Origin: Flavipsychrobacter sp.
GTDB taxonomy: Bacteria > Bacteroidota > Bacteroidia > Chitinophagales > Chitinophagaceae
Reading direction: 5' to 3'
Assembly: GCA_024508935.1 (NCBI GenBank)
Contig: JANINW010000011.1
Coordinates: forward strand, 167,571 to 231,570
DNA length: 64,000 nt
Notes under the pieces: generated by a model
The model's input: the letters and a program-made list of their open reading frames with translations, nothing else
Told to the model about the DNA's origin: nothing
Databases searched by the model: none
Made by a program: the position numbers and the translations under genes
In this document: in pieces, positions 1 to 9,231 of the stretch
Layout of the letters: each line of letters opens with the position of its first letter
Position numbering within the stretch: the stretch's first letter is position 1

Positions 1-327
1 GACGGTATCATCATCAGCGATGTATTGCATTACCTGCTGCCGGAGCAACAACAGACTTTATTAGAGCAATGCGTGAAAGTATTGAGCAGTAACGGTGCGC
101 TGATAATACGTGACGGGGTATCAGAATTGAAAGACCGTATAAAAGGGACGAAACTATCAGAACTGTTCTCTACCCGCATATTCAATTTCAATAAAACACA
201 GAATGACCTGCATTATATCAGCAGGGCGTTTATAGAAAATTTTGCTGCAAGCCATCACCTGGATGTAGAGGTGTTGGACAATACAAAGCTTACTGCTAAC
301 CTCGTATTTGTATTAAGAAAGAAGTAA
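1..327 (+). CDS. SAM-dependent methyltransferase-like protein, C-terminal part (5' end outside window)
   Basis: Frame 1 is open from base 1; DGIIISDVLHYLLPEQQQTLLEQC resembles the post-motif of class I methyltransferases. Confidence 0.6.
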   Translation, partial: DGIIISDVLHYLLPEQQQTLLEQCVKVLSSNGALIIRDGVSELKDRIKGTKLSELFSTRIFNFNKTQNDLHYISRAFIENFAASHHLDVEVLDNTKLTANLVFVLRKK

Positions 328-1623
328 TTATTGCCCTGAGCTATAGCGCCTGGCATTTTTATAAATGCTGATAAACCAAAGAACGGTACCGAAGCTTAGA
401 AGAATAATAATGTGCAGCCATATATCGTTAATGTCACCATTACGAAGTATAAGTGCATTAATGGCATCGATGCCCCAGCGCAATGGTGAAATGAATGATA
501 TTTTCTGCATCATGGGTGAAAGCACATCTGCCGGTACCCATATACCGCCAATTGCTGATAATATTACGGTGGATATAGCACCAAACGGCATAGCCTGGTT
601 AGCGGTCTTAAACATAGCGCCAACGAAATAACCATAGGCTGTCGCAGCATAAGCTATGCCAATGCCAACCAGCAGCACAGTAAAAGGATGAGCACCCAGG
701 TACAAAGCAGGTAACCCCACCAATGGAATGAACCACAAACCTATACAAAACATGAAAATGAATTGTAAAGTGCATACCAGGGTGAAAAAGATGATCTTAC
801 CCATTGCTACAAAGCGGTAAGCCTGTGGTATTAGTTCTATACGCATAGTACTACGTTCATCCCTTTCCCGGATCATGTGCCCCGCAATAGGAATTACTAT
901 AAAGAACATGCCGAATATAGCCCATGCGGGTACATTATGCTGTACTGAATTGATGAGTTTGGCTGAAGCAAAACGGTTACCTAATTGCTCCTCGTGTATG
1001 CCTATGCCCTGGAATATCTTTTTAAAGTCGGCAGTCTCACTGGTGTCTACATCCATTTTGCCCATTCTCGAAAGACGTTTCACCAATATATTGCTGCAGG
1101 AATAAGTAACATATTTATCCAGTGCAAAACTGATAGACATGCGAAAAGTAGGTTTCGAGACCGGGTCGAAGTACATACGCACATAAGATGTGTCGCGGAT
1201 GTCGCGAGTGGGGAAGGCAGCCATGCCCAGTTTGCCGGCTATGCTGTTAGCTATATGATTAGCGGCATTTACTACCTCGGCTGTAGCGCCTTTGGGTATA
1301 ACAATGCCAACCCTGTATTGGCCATCTGCCAGTAGTTCCTGCAGTTTTGCATCCGTCAGTGGTTTCCCATCCAGGCTGTCTATTACTTTAAAGTTCTTAC
1401 TCTGCTTCAATCCCGAAGTGATCTCTTCAGCAAGGCTGCCATGGTCATTGTCAGCAAGCAGCAATTCGAAACGCAGTTCCTGGTAATCCTTAAAAGGAGC
1501 ATCCTGTACCAGGGCCATCACAACGATAAGCAAAGCCGGCATAAGGAACAGCAGCATAAGACCGCCCACATCGCGGCGCATCAGTATCCATTCCTTTATT
1601 ATCGTTGCAAATATTTTTTTCAT
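328..1623 (-). CDS. ABC-2 type transporter permease
   Basis: 431 aa, N-terminal TM, large extracytoplasmic loop, C-terminal TM bundle; directly downstream of an ABC ATPase gene. Confidence 0.85.
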   Translation of the reverse strand: MKKIFATIIKEWILMRRDVGGLMLLFLMPALLIVVMALVQDAPFKDYQELRFELLLADNDHGSLAEEITSGLKQSKNFKVIDSLDGKPLTDAKLQELLADGQYRVGIVIPKGATAEVVNAANHIANSIAGKLGMAAFPTRDIRDTSYVRMYFDPVSKPTFRMSISFALDKYVTYSCSNILVKRLSRMGKMDVDTSETADFKKIFQGIGIHEEQLGNRFASAKLINSVQHNVPAWAIFGMFFIVIPIAGHMIRERDERSTMRIELIPQAYRFVAMGKIIFFTLVCTLQFIFMFCIGLWFIPLVGLPALYLGAHPFTVLLVGIGIAYAATAYGYFVGAMFKTANQAMPFGAISTVILSAIGGIWVPADVLSPMMQKISFISPLRWGIDAINALILRNGDINDIWLHIIILLSFGTVLWFISIYKNARRYSSGQ

Positions 1624-1630
1624 GTCTTCC

Positions 1631-2380
1631 CTAGTCTCTTAAAGAATGCCCGGTATAATGCAGGAATACATCTTCCAGCTTTTTACAGTCGACAGTATTT
1701 GCTACTAATTCTCTGGGGCTGCCACTTATCACAAATTTTCCTTCATCTACTATTACCACTTCATCGCATATCTGTTCAGCCTCTTCCATGTAATGCGATG
1801 TGTATAATATGGTATGGCCTTGTTGCTTATATTCTTTCAGAAAATCAAGTATCAATGTTCTTGATTGTACGTCAACACCTGCAGTTGGTTCATCCAAAAT
1901 GACCATCTCAGGCTCATGCAGTAGTGAAGCAATAATATTTGCACGGCGTTTCATACCCCCGCTATAACGGCCTACACGTTTATCAGCATGCTTGTCAAGT
2001 CCCAGCCGGTCTAACAAGTTCTGTGCTCTTTTATTAATGGTGTTTTCATCTAGTCCATATAAACGGCCTATATACCTGAAGTTTTCCCAGGCGGTAAGAT
2101 TGGAAAATAGCGCTATTTGTTGCGGTACTACGCCTATTTGGCTCCGTATATATATCTTATCTGTCGTGCAATCTCTGCCAAAAACTTTAGCTGTTCCCGA
2201 ATCAGGCGAAACCAGTCCGCACAGTATATTTATGCATGTAGATTTACCAGCACCATTTGGCCCCAGCAAGCCTACACTGGTGTTTTTTTGTATAGAAAGA
2301 GAAAGCCCATCCAGTGCAGGTGCCCATGCACCTTTATAGAACTTTTTCAGTTCCTTTATCTCGATGGCATATGACATCAT
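1631..2380 (-). CDS. ABC transporter ATP-binding protein
   Basis: Walker A GPNGAGKST, signature YSGGMKRR, Walker B MVILDEPT. Confidence 0.95.
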   Translation of the reverse strand: MMSYAIEIKELKKFYKGAWAPALDGLSLSIQKNTSVGLLGPNGAGKSTCINILCGLVSPDSGTAKVFGRDCTTDKIYIRSQIGVVPQQIALFSNLTAWENFRYIGRLYGLDENTINKRAQNLLDRLGLDKHADKRVGRYSGGMKRRANIIASLLHEPEMVILDEPTAGVDVQSRTLILDFLKEYKQQGHTILYTSHYMEEAEQICDEVVIVDEGKFVISGSPRELVANTVDCKKLEDVFLHYTGHSLRD

Positions 2381-2382
2381 CC

Positions 2383-3408
2383 TTAATTAAAAACCAGGTT
2401 GTTTATTAGTTTCTCCGGCAATGCAGGCAACATATGACGTGGTATAAGGAAAGATGTCAGTTCAGCCATCTCTTTAAATATATAATGAGAATCGGCTGCT
2501 CCTTTCAGGTATTCAGCTCCCGAACTGCCGCCGGTGCCTACACGTTTGCCGATAGTGCGCTGCACCATATGTATATGCCTGTGGCGCCACATAGATAAGA
2601 GCTCGTCTATTTCCAGCAGGCCACTCACCAGTTCGTAAGGAAGGTGCAGCAGGGGATAGTCGCGGTATAGCATGATAAACAAGGCGGCGCGATTGGCATC
2701 GGCACTGAATGCACGTCCTTCAGGATATTCAGCATCATTCATGAAAAGCTTGTCGAAAGTCTCCAGGTTCTTCATTTCTGATTCCTGTAGACTTTCAGCA
2801 TACGCTTCACGGTATTGTTTCCAGAAATTGTTATCGCCTTCACCCCAGTAAGGTGCTTTTGTGAAAGGCATGCGCGCCAGCCATTTATTAAGGAGTACCA
2901 GTAAAGATTCCTGGTTTTCAGCTTCTTTTACCCTGTCTATATCTTTTTGGTTTAGCTGAGACAAGTAGTAGTTTTGGCCATGACGCTGCGTATACGTAAG
3001 CCCCAATGTGGCTTCAACCATTTTAAATTGTATGCTTTGGAAGCCTGAAGCAGGTCGCAGCAGGTCGCGGAAATCAAGAAAGTCAAGTGGTGTCATTGTT
3101 TCCAGCACACCCATTTGCATTACAGCTACGTCCAGTATACGGCACACACGGTTCATGCGGTGTACGGCATTATATATATCGGGAGAGCTGTTTGGAATAT
3201 TCGTTTGCCGGAAAATATCGCGGATAAGGTTCAGTTCATGTAATATCTGCTTGAACCAAAGCTCGTAAGCCTGGTGGATAATAATGAATAGCATTTCGTC
3301 ATCAGCACGAATGCCCTCCTTTCCGCTTTCCGGTGTTTGGGCATTCAATATCTTATCTAACTGCAGGTATTCGCTGTAATAAACGGGAGGCCTTTCTTTC
3401 TTTTCCAT
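2383..3408 (-). CDS. Tryptophan 2,3-dioxygenase family protein
   Basis: Motifs YSEYLQLDKIL, DEMLFIIIHQAYELWFKQILHEL, GTGGSSGAEYLK. Confidence 0.85.
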   Translation of the reverse strand: MEKKERPPVYYSEYLQLDKILNAQTPESGKEGIRADDEMLFIIIHQAYELWFKQILHELNLIRDIFRQTNIPNSSPDIYNAVHRMNRVCRILDVAVMQMGVLETMTPLDFLDFRDLLRPASGFQSIQFKMVEATLGLTYTQRHGQNYYLSQLNQKDIDRVKEAENQESLLVLLNKWLARMPFTKAPYWGEGDNNFWKQYREAYAESLQESEMKNLETFDKLFMNDAEYPEGRAFSADANRAALFIMLYRDYPLLHLPYELVSGLLEIDELLSMWRHRHIHMVQRTIGKRVGTGGSSGAEYLKGAADSHYIFKEMAELTSFLIPRHMLPALPEKLINNLVFN

Positions 3409-3424
3409 GCCACGAAGATAGTAA

Positions 3425-4174
3425 CTACTTACTTATCTTACCAATGCGTATGAACAAAGGGAAAGTCACTGTTTTTTGAGTGCCGGTTTCCCAATATGCT
3501 TCCAGTTCTTTCTCTATAAGCAGCACGGGGTTGATACCGTTATGCGAAATATAATGCTGTACGCTCGACCAGGAACTAAGGTATCCCAGCAGCTGATCCA
3601 GCGTCCATTCCGCTTTTATTTCAAAACGAGGTGCTGCGATCTCGTCAAACGGGAAAAGGATGGTTTTGTATTCACTATCCACATATTTCCTTTCAGCATC
3701 CCAAAAAGACCCTACTTTATGATGGTAGAAATCTTTGATGATACTGTCGATCTGCGGATTGACCTTTACCAGGTTATACCCCCAGGCTGCTATTATGCCG
3801 CCATCTTTGGCCAGCCTTGTAGCTTCCTTATAAAATGGTATGGGATCAAACCAATGCAGGGCCTGTGCTGCAGTTATCAGGTCGAACGTGTTAGCAGAAA
3901 AGGAGGTGAGCTCCGCCCGTTCCGTTTTGTAAATTATATTATCTTTTTTAGGCGCGTGTTCCAATTGTTCGGCGCTTATATCGGTGCCGTATACTTTTTT
4001 GAACTTACGACTCAATACTTCAGCAACCTGGCCATTACCGGTACCGCAATCCCATGCCGTATCGAAATTGGTTACGTGGCTGAAAATAAAATCATACAAC
4101 GCTGCAGGATACGTAGGTCTGAAAACGGCATACGTATCCGCCTGGCTTGAAAAATTATCCCTTGGGGCCTTCAT
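3425..4174 (-). CDS. Class I SAM-dependent methyltransferase
   Basis: AWDCGTGNGQVAEVL motif I; AAQALHWFD as in methyltransferase-11-like proteins. Confidence 0.88.
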   Translation of the reverse strand: MKAPRDNFSSQADTYAVFRPTYPAALYDFIFSHVTNFDTAWDCGTGNGQVAEVLSRKFKKVYGTDISAEQLEHAPKKDNIIYKTERAELTSFSANTFDLITAAQALHWFDPIPFYKEATRLAKDGGIIAAWGYNLVKVNPQIDSIIKDFYHHKVGSFWDAERKYVDSEYKTILFPFDEIAAPRFEIKAEWTLDQLLGYLSSWSSVQHYISHNGINPVLLIEKELEAYWETGTQKTVTFPLFIRIGKISK

Positions 4175-4257
4175 TAGCTATGAAAGTTTAAATGATATGG
4201 CGAAAAAGTTATAGCCCCTCTATGTCTCTCTATATGAATAGATATATTAATGCAAAA

Positions 4258-4455
4258 CTAAGCATTTATACCAGTAGATTTCTTCTTTTTGGCTGAAGTA
4301 CGGAAAAATATGCAACACAATACCAGAAGGGGTAAAATAAAGCGATTGGCAGAAGAAACCTCTCCTGTGAAAGAATATACCTGAGACCATACATACATTG
4401 GAGAAACCAGCAGTGTGATAACAAGTAAGAGCATGTCGGTAGCGCGTGTTTTCAT
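4258..4455 (-). CDS. Small membrane protein: N-terminal signal-like helix, short ectodomain, C-terminal TM and KKKK tail
   Basis: 65 aa ORF; ATG at 4455; promoter-like CATCTTTG (4488-4495, minus sense) and phased GTTAA repeats upstream. Confidence 0.55.
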   Translation of the reverse strand: MKTRATDMLLLVITLLVSPMYVWSQVYSFTGEVSSANRFILPLLVLCCIFFRTSAKKKKSTGINA

Positions 4456-4487
4456 GTGTTTTGATTTTTTGTTTTCAAATGATAATG

Positions 4488-4581
4488 CAAAGATGAATTT
4501 GCAAAACAGCCTGGCAAAAAAAATAGTTAACGTTAACGCTGCGTTTTAAATTAGTTAACTACTGTTTTGAAAACGATTAAC
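4488..4581 (-). promoter_or_regulatory. Candidate promoter plus phased GTTAA operator array of the 65-aa gene
   Basis: Minus-sense TTTG-N19-CATCTTTG; GTTAA (plus TTAAC) at 4533, 4555 and 4577, i.e. 22 bp + 22 bp, with an extra copy at 4527. Confidence 0.6.
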
Positions 4582-4605
4582 CACCGCTTAAGAAATGCCA
4601 GCTGT

Positions 4606-5016
4606 TTAGATAAACAGGGGCTCTTTATCCTCTGTTTCTGTTACAGGGTTTGTTTTCGATAAGATGTACAGGATGCAATAGGGTAGCGGGCTTCCGGCGA
4701 AAAGGCGTATAGTGCTTATGTTGTCCAACACCACAGTCGGTAACGGTTGTACTATATTCAATAACCCTGTGGCCAATACGGCAGCTCCACAAACAGCGTA
4801 AATCATCAACCAGGTATTACGCATCCATGCAGGGCGCCTGTTTTTCCATCCCCAGTAGCCGGTAATAGCAATAATGGCTAAAATGGTTATATGCCCTGCC
4901 TGCCGTTCTATAGGTGCCAGTTCCTGTGCATAGCCTTCAGTGAAAAACTGGTAGTCCATACAGCATAACGCCGTAATGAACAGCAGCGGCAATAGTGCAG
5001 ATCTAGTTTTTTGCAT
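4606..5016 (-). CDS. Small integral membrane protein associated with exosortase
   Basis: Start MQKTRSALLPLLFITALCCMD at 5016 overlaps the exosortase stop (5003-5005) by 14 nt; about 4 TM segments. Confidence 0.7.
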   Translation of the reverse strand: MQKTRSALLPLLFITALCCMDYQFFTEGYAQELAPIERQAGHITILAIIAITGYWGWKNRRPAWMRNTWLMIYAVCGAAVLATGLLNIVQPLPTVVLDNISTIRLFAGSPLPYCILYILSKTNPVTETEDKEPLFI

Positions 5017-5548
5017 GGTGATTATTTTTTCGGGTATACAAGATCCATCCTCCGAAAACAAAACCGTACACAACCAGCTTGAAAGCATAATGATGCGCAA
5101 AGTCTGTCAGCGGATGGTTGTTATGATACATATAGGCCAGCAATGCGCAACGCAGCACATTCAGGAGATATATTATTACTGTTCCTGGTAAAGCATATGC
5201 AATCAGCTTACCAATTCTTGCAGGGAAACATAGCAGGAAGCCCAGGTACAAAACTATCAGCTCCAGCCCGTTACATTGCGGCGCAATATTGATGCTGCGG
5301 ATGCCATCTATATATATACCGTTGGTCTCGTAGCTAATTGTATTGCCAAGCTGGGCCAGCAAATAGCCCGTGCCGTGTTGTACAGCGTAGGTAAGTTGGG
5401 TGTCAGGTATTCCCAGTGGCTTTAAGATAAGCAGGTATAGCAGGTTCCAGCCCCCAACAAGCAGGATAGCGCGAAACAGGAATATGCGCGCTTTCGCGGG
5501 CATATTCCTTGTCAGTCGGCGAAATGATTTAGGTGTGGCTATGTGCAT
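5003..5548 (-). CDS. Exosortase/archaeosortase family transpeptidase (XrtX-like?)
   Basis: Multi-TM; Cys in NIAPQCNGLELIVLYLGFLLCFP, Arg in LLNVLRCALLAYMYHNN, His in DFAHHYAFKLVVYG, i.e. the C-R-H triad pattern. Confidence 0.85.
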   Translation of the reverse strand: MHIATPKSFRRLTRNMPAKARIFLFRAILLVGGWNLLYLLILKPLGIPDTQLTYAVQHGTGYLLAQLGNTISYETNGIYIDGIRSINIAPQCNGLELIVLYLGFLLCFPARIGKLIAYALPGTVIIYLLNVLRCALLAYMYHNNHPLTDFAHHYAFKLVVYGFVFGGWILYTRKNNHHAKN

Positions 5549-5558
5549 GGCTGAAGAT

Positions 5559-5855
5559 TTAAGCCTGTTTAGCAGTTTTTTTCCTCATCAGCCTTTTAGC
5601 TCCAATACCCGCGCCGGCAGCTATTAGCAAGCTTAAACCACCATCAAGGGGTACGTCACAGTCATGGTCATGGCTTCCCCAGCTGCTACCGAACTGGCTG
5701 CTGGTGCCACCGGTGCCCGAAGTGCCTGTGCCGGTACTACTGCTGCCGGTAATGCTGTACGGGGTATAACTGTAAGGTTGGGGTGTTTGCGCGTTAGCAA
5801 TAAATGAAAGACTGGTAAATGCTGCTAACATCAGCAAGTTGGCGTGTTTTTTCAT
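5559..5855 (-). CDS. Small secreted PID-CTERM-like sorting-signal protein (exosortase substrate)
   Basis: MKKHANLLMLAAFTSLSFIANAQ signal peptide, Ser/Thr/Gly-rich centre, C-terminal DVPLDGGLSLLIAAGAGIGAKRLMRKK tripartite sorting signal. Confidence 0.85.
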   Translation of the reverse strand: MKKHANLLMLAAFTSLSFIANAQTPQPYSYTPYSITGSSSTGTGTSGTGGTSSQFGSSWGSHDHDCDVPLDGGLSLLIAAGAGIGAKRLMRKKTAKQA

Positions 5856-5878
5856 GGTAGTTTTTTGTTTTTGAAGCA

Positions 5879-5951
5879 CAAATATGCACCACGCATTTCA
5901 ACTATGCCCAATTCCCCGCTTGGTTTAACGAAGCGTTTGTATGTGCTTAAC
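5879..5951 (-). promoter_or_regulatory. Candidate promoter plus 22-bp-phased direct repeat upstream of the PID-CTERM-like gene
   Basis: Minus sense GCTTGGTTAAGCACATACAAACGCTTCGTTAAACC: GCTT(G/C)GTTAA twice, period 22 bp; CATATTTG at 5879-5886. Confidence 0.6.
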
Positions 5952-5966
5952 CAAGCGATAAGAAAT

Positions 5967-5995
5967 AAAAAAAGCCGCAATTTATATGCGGCTTT
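5967..5995 (-). terminator. Rho-independent terminator of the cysteine desulfurase gene
   Basis: Minus sense AAAGCCGCATATAAATTGCGGCTTTTTTTATT. Confidence 0.75.
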
Positions 5996-6015
5996 AACAC
6001 TGTTTATTATCGTTT

Positions 6016-7149
6016 TTAGATCAGCTCTTTCAGTTTTTCTATTACAGTATCTACTTCTTCCCGCGTATTGTGGCGGCAGAAGGAGAAACGGATAGGTACG
6101 ATCTCTGTACTATGACCGTTATGTAATGCTTTGATTACATGGCTTATAGAGCTGGCGCCGCTGCTGCAGGCGCTGCCACCGCTTACACAAATACCGGCCA
6201 TGTCTAGGTTGAAAAGCAGCATATCTGATTTGTCTGTCTTCGGAAATGCCACGTTCAGTACAGTATATAAGCAGTCACCTTCACAATCTCCATTGAAAGA
6301 AACGCCTTCAAAGGTTTCGGCAAGGCGCGTATTCATATATTTTTTAAGGTCCCTGATATAGCTGCTATCCTGTTCAAAACGGGAAGTAGCCAGTTCCAGT
6401 GCTTTGGCAAAACCAACAATACCATACATGTTTTCAGTACCGGCGCGCATATTGCGTTCCTGGGCACCACCATTTATCATTGGGTTTATCTTTACGCTCT
6501 CATTGATATATAAAATACCCACGCCTTTAGGACCGTGGAATTTATGCCCAGCAGCGCTGGCAAAATGTACATTTAAATCTTTCAGGTTTATGGGGTAGTG
6601 ACCGATGGTCTGAACCATGTCACAATGGAAGATAGCATCATGTTTTTTGCACAGTTCCCCTACAGCTTTTACATCCAGCAGGTTGCCTATTTCGTTATTG
6701 GCATGCATAAGGGTTACCAGTGTTTTGCCCTTATTGGCCGCAAGTAATGCTTCAAGGTTAACAAGGTCTACATGCCCGTTGGGCAGCAGTTTTACAAAAT
6801 CAAGGGTAGCCTGGCCGTTTTTTGCCAGTTGTTCCACCGTATGCAGGGTAGCATGGTGTTCTATAGGGGATGTAATGATATGCTTACAGCCCAGGTCGCG
6901 TACTGCAGCGTTAATAGCTGTATTGCTGCTTTCTGTACCGCCGGAGGTGAAAAATATCTCTCCCGGTGCACAGTTAAGGATCTTTGCAACGGTTTTACGG
7001 GCGCTTTCTATACCCATCTTGGTCTCACGGCCATAAGAATATATGGATGAAGGATTACCAAACTTTTCAGTCAGGTATGGCATCATGGCATCCAGCACTT
7101 CCGGGTCCAGGGCAGTCGTAGCTGCATTGTCAAAATAGATACGGCGCAT
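6016..7149 (-). CDS. Cysteine desulfurase (NifS/IscS family)
   Basis: YFDNAATT, SGGTESSNTA, HCDMVQTIGH, SAAGHKFHGPKGVG, SGGSACSSG. Confidence 0.93.
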   Translation of the reverse strand: MRRIYFDNAATTALDPEVLDAMMPYLTEKFGNPSSIYSYGRETKMGIESARKTVAKILNCAPGEIFFTSGGTESSNTAINAAVRDLGCKHIITSPIEHHATLHTVEQLAKNGQATLDFVKLLPNGHVDLVNLEALLAANKGKTLVTLMHANNEIGNLLDVKAVGELCKKHDAIFHCDMVQTIGHYPINLKDLNVHFASAAGHKFHGPKGVGILYINESVKINPMINGGAQERNMRAGTENMYGIVGFAKALELATSRFEQDSSYIRDLKKYMNTRLAETFEGVSFNGDCEGDCLYTVLNVAFPKTDKSDMLLFNLDMAGICVSGGSACSSGASSISHVIKALHNGHSTEIVPIRFSFCRHNTREEVDTVIEKLKELI

Positions 7150-7264
7150 TCTTAAATATTTAAAGCGTTTGCAAAGTTACTTAAAATAGAAATTTCATAC
7201 AATTATATGCGTCAGCTGCGCAACATCATTTTGTGCGTATCTTTCGGGCTTATAGGTAGTGTAT

Positions 7265-7771
7265 ATGAGTAATTTTTTGCCTAAGATAAGTAAAGCAGTA
7301 CTGGAGGCCCAGACCGGCCCTGGGAAGGAAGATGCCTTGTATGACCTGCTGGCACAGCCATTGCACGAAGAATTGTACAAAAGGAAGGATTTTGATTTTC
7401 TCGATGACCTTTCCGAAGGGCAACAATTAATGCTTTCTTATGACTATGTAAGAATGCAGGTATTGCAGGGCGGGTTTATACAACTGATAGAAAACGGCTA
7501 CATAGGCCTGCTGCCGGATATGCCTGAATGGCTCAATAAGATAGGTGCTCCCGAAATGGCAAAGATAATAGACGATGTACTGAAGGTATATGTACTGAAT
7601 AAGGATATACTCGGCAAAACAAAAACCGTGGAAGATTTTGCCTTGCTGTATGAAGAGCTAAAGGAGTTTGAAGCCATTGACGAAAGTTTCCGCCAGCTGA
7701 ATGATGATACCAATCGTAAGATACTCGACTATGCTACCGCGCATATAGACGAGTTTGCAAAGCTGGTATAG
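7265..7771 (+). CDS. Conserved hypothetical protein
   Basis: About 168 aa acidic ORF, ATG at 7265, convergent with the 7773-9215 gene. Confidence 0.7.
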   Translation: MSNFLPKISKAVLEAQTGPGKEDALYDLLAQPLHEELYKRKDFDFLDDLSEGQQLMLSYDYVRMQVLQGGFIQLIENGYIGLLPDMPEWLNKIGAPEMAKIIDDVLKVYVLNKDILGKTKTVEDFALLYEELKEFEAIDESFRQLNDDTNRKILDYATAHIDEFAKLV

Positions 7772-7772
7772 C

Positions 7773-9215
7773 TTATTTGGTACCCTTCTTGAATTTATAC
7801 AGGCAGAACATTTCATATTCAAATATGGTTGGCTCCTGGGTATAGTAAATTAGATCAAGTTGTTGTGCAAGTTCCTGTTTTATAGGGCGGTTAAAGAGTA
7901 TAAGTACATTGTCCAGTTGGCCGCTGAATTTGTCGTGGATCGTTTTAATGTAATATTCGTCGGGTAAAGCCCAGGTCTTTTTCAGGTAAAAAGAATCATT
8001 GACATAGTGTGTGCGGAACTGTCCGAATTCGGGATAGAACATTTTTTTGTCTTTGTCCAGGTAAGGGAGGATGGTACAGGCATAAGCAGCAGGATAGCCT
8101 GTAAGTATATATCCCTGCATGTTGCGGCTCTTAATAAAGTCAGCTACATTTCTTGAATCTGAATAATCACGTTCCACATCCATCATATATTTGGTCCCGG
8201 TGTATTGCAGTTGCAGCACCACTATACCTGCCAGTATCCATATGCCATATTTTATAAGCTGGGGCCATTTTGTTTTTATATTCCAGGGGTCATCATTATA
8301 GAAACCCGCTAGGGCATAACCAACATATATTACGGTAAGTAATAGCCCGCAATGCCTTACGCCGCCAATAAATTTATATCCTAAGATATACAGGATACCG
8401 GCTAATCCCCCCAATACCATTAGCAAAGACTTGGTACGCGTTGCCAACGGTATTAAAAGTGCAATAAGGAGAATGGTGCCCAGGTCTGTATCCATATTCA
8501 GCAGCAGGCCAAAGCTTACCGTCAGGAACATTTCCTTGGAATGGTCTATCAGTTCGGCATCAAAAATATTGGCAGAGTCGCGCATCACGATGTATGGGAT
8601 GAGGTACAAGCCAAAGGCACACATGATGGTGAAAGCGGCTATCACCTTGCCCTGCAGTTTTTTATATTGTAAAGCATCGAGCAGGTAAATACCGGTAAGC
8701 GATGCCGCAAAGGCAAACATCAGCATATGAGTATTAAATAGCCCCGCTACACACAGTGCAAACAGTATAGGTTTATCAAAACGCTTTGGGTATAGCGCTA
8801 TTATGGCACTGGTCAAACAAACAATAGTGCAGTAGCTGCGTGCAAAAACCGAGTATTCATACAAAAAGAAATAGTTAAAAGGTATCAGCACTTTCAATAT
8901 CCAGGGCGCATTGCTGCGGAATAGCAATAAATACATACCTGCCATTACCAAAGCTGCTGATATCCAGTTTTGAATCATATAAGGCAGTCCCATTTTTACA
9001 AAAGGGAATATAGTGAGGTACCACAATGGGGGGTGACCTTCAGCCGGCAGGCCTTTGAACAATACTGCAAGACTATTGTCCCGTACCATTAGGTAAGACT
9101 GGGCTTCATCTCTCCAGGGCTCGTGAACCGTAACGCCGTACGCTACTAAAATGGCATATAGCCCGAACACAACCCATAACGTTTTTTCCTGCCAGGTGAG
9201 TTTGCTGAAGTTCAT
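7773..9215 (-). CDS. GT-C-like multi-TM glycosyltransferase-type protein (tandem paralog 3)
   Basis: HEPWRDEAQSYLMVRDNS and LPAEGHPPLWYLTIFPF motifs; about 10 TM; paralogous to the next two genes. Confidence 0.75.
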   Translation of the reverse strand: MNFSKLTWQEKTLWVVFGLYAILVAYGVTVHEPWRDEAQSYLMVRDNSLAVLFKGLPAEGHPPLWYLTIFPFVKMGLPYMIQNWISAALVMAGMYLLLFRSNAPWILKVLIPFNYFFLYEYSVFARSYCTIVCLTSAIIALYPKRFDKPILFALCVAGLFNTHMLMFAFAASLTGIYLLDALQYKKLQGKVIAAFTIMCAFGLYLIPYIVMRDSANIFDAELIDHSKEMFLTVSFGLLLNMDTDLGTILLIALLIPLATRTKSLLMVLGGLAGILYILGYKFIGGVRHCGLLLTVIYVGYALAGFYNDDPWNIKTKWPQLIKYGIWILAGIVVLQLQYTGTKYMMDVERDYSDSRNVADFIKSRNMQGYILTGYPAAYACTILPYLDKDKKMFYPEFGQFRTHYVNDSFYLKKTWALPDEYYIKTIHDKFSGQLDNVLILFNRPIKQELAQQLDLIYYTQEPTIFEYEMFCLYKFKKGTK

Positions 9216-9231
9216 AAGGTAAATGAATGGA

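Noticed and set aside
3476-4150. 224-aa plus-strand ORF antisense to the methyltransferase gene
   Set aside because: Shadow ORF: low-complexity aromatic/Cys-rich translation without recognisable motif, opposite a well-supported gene.
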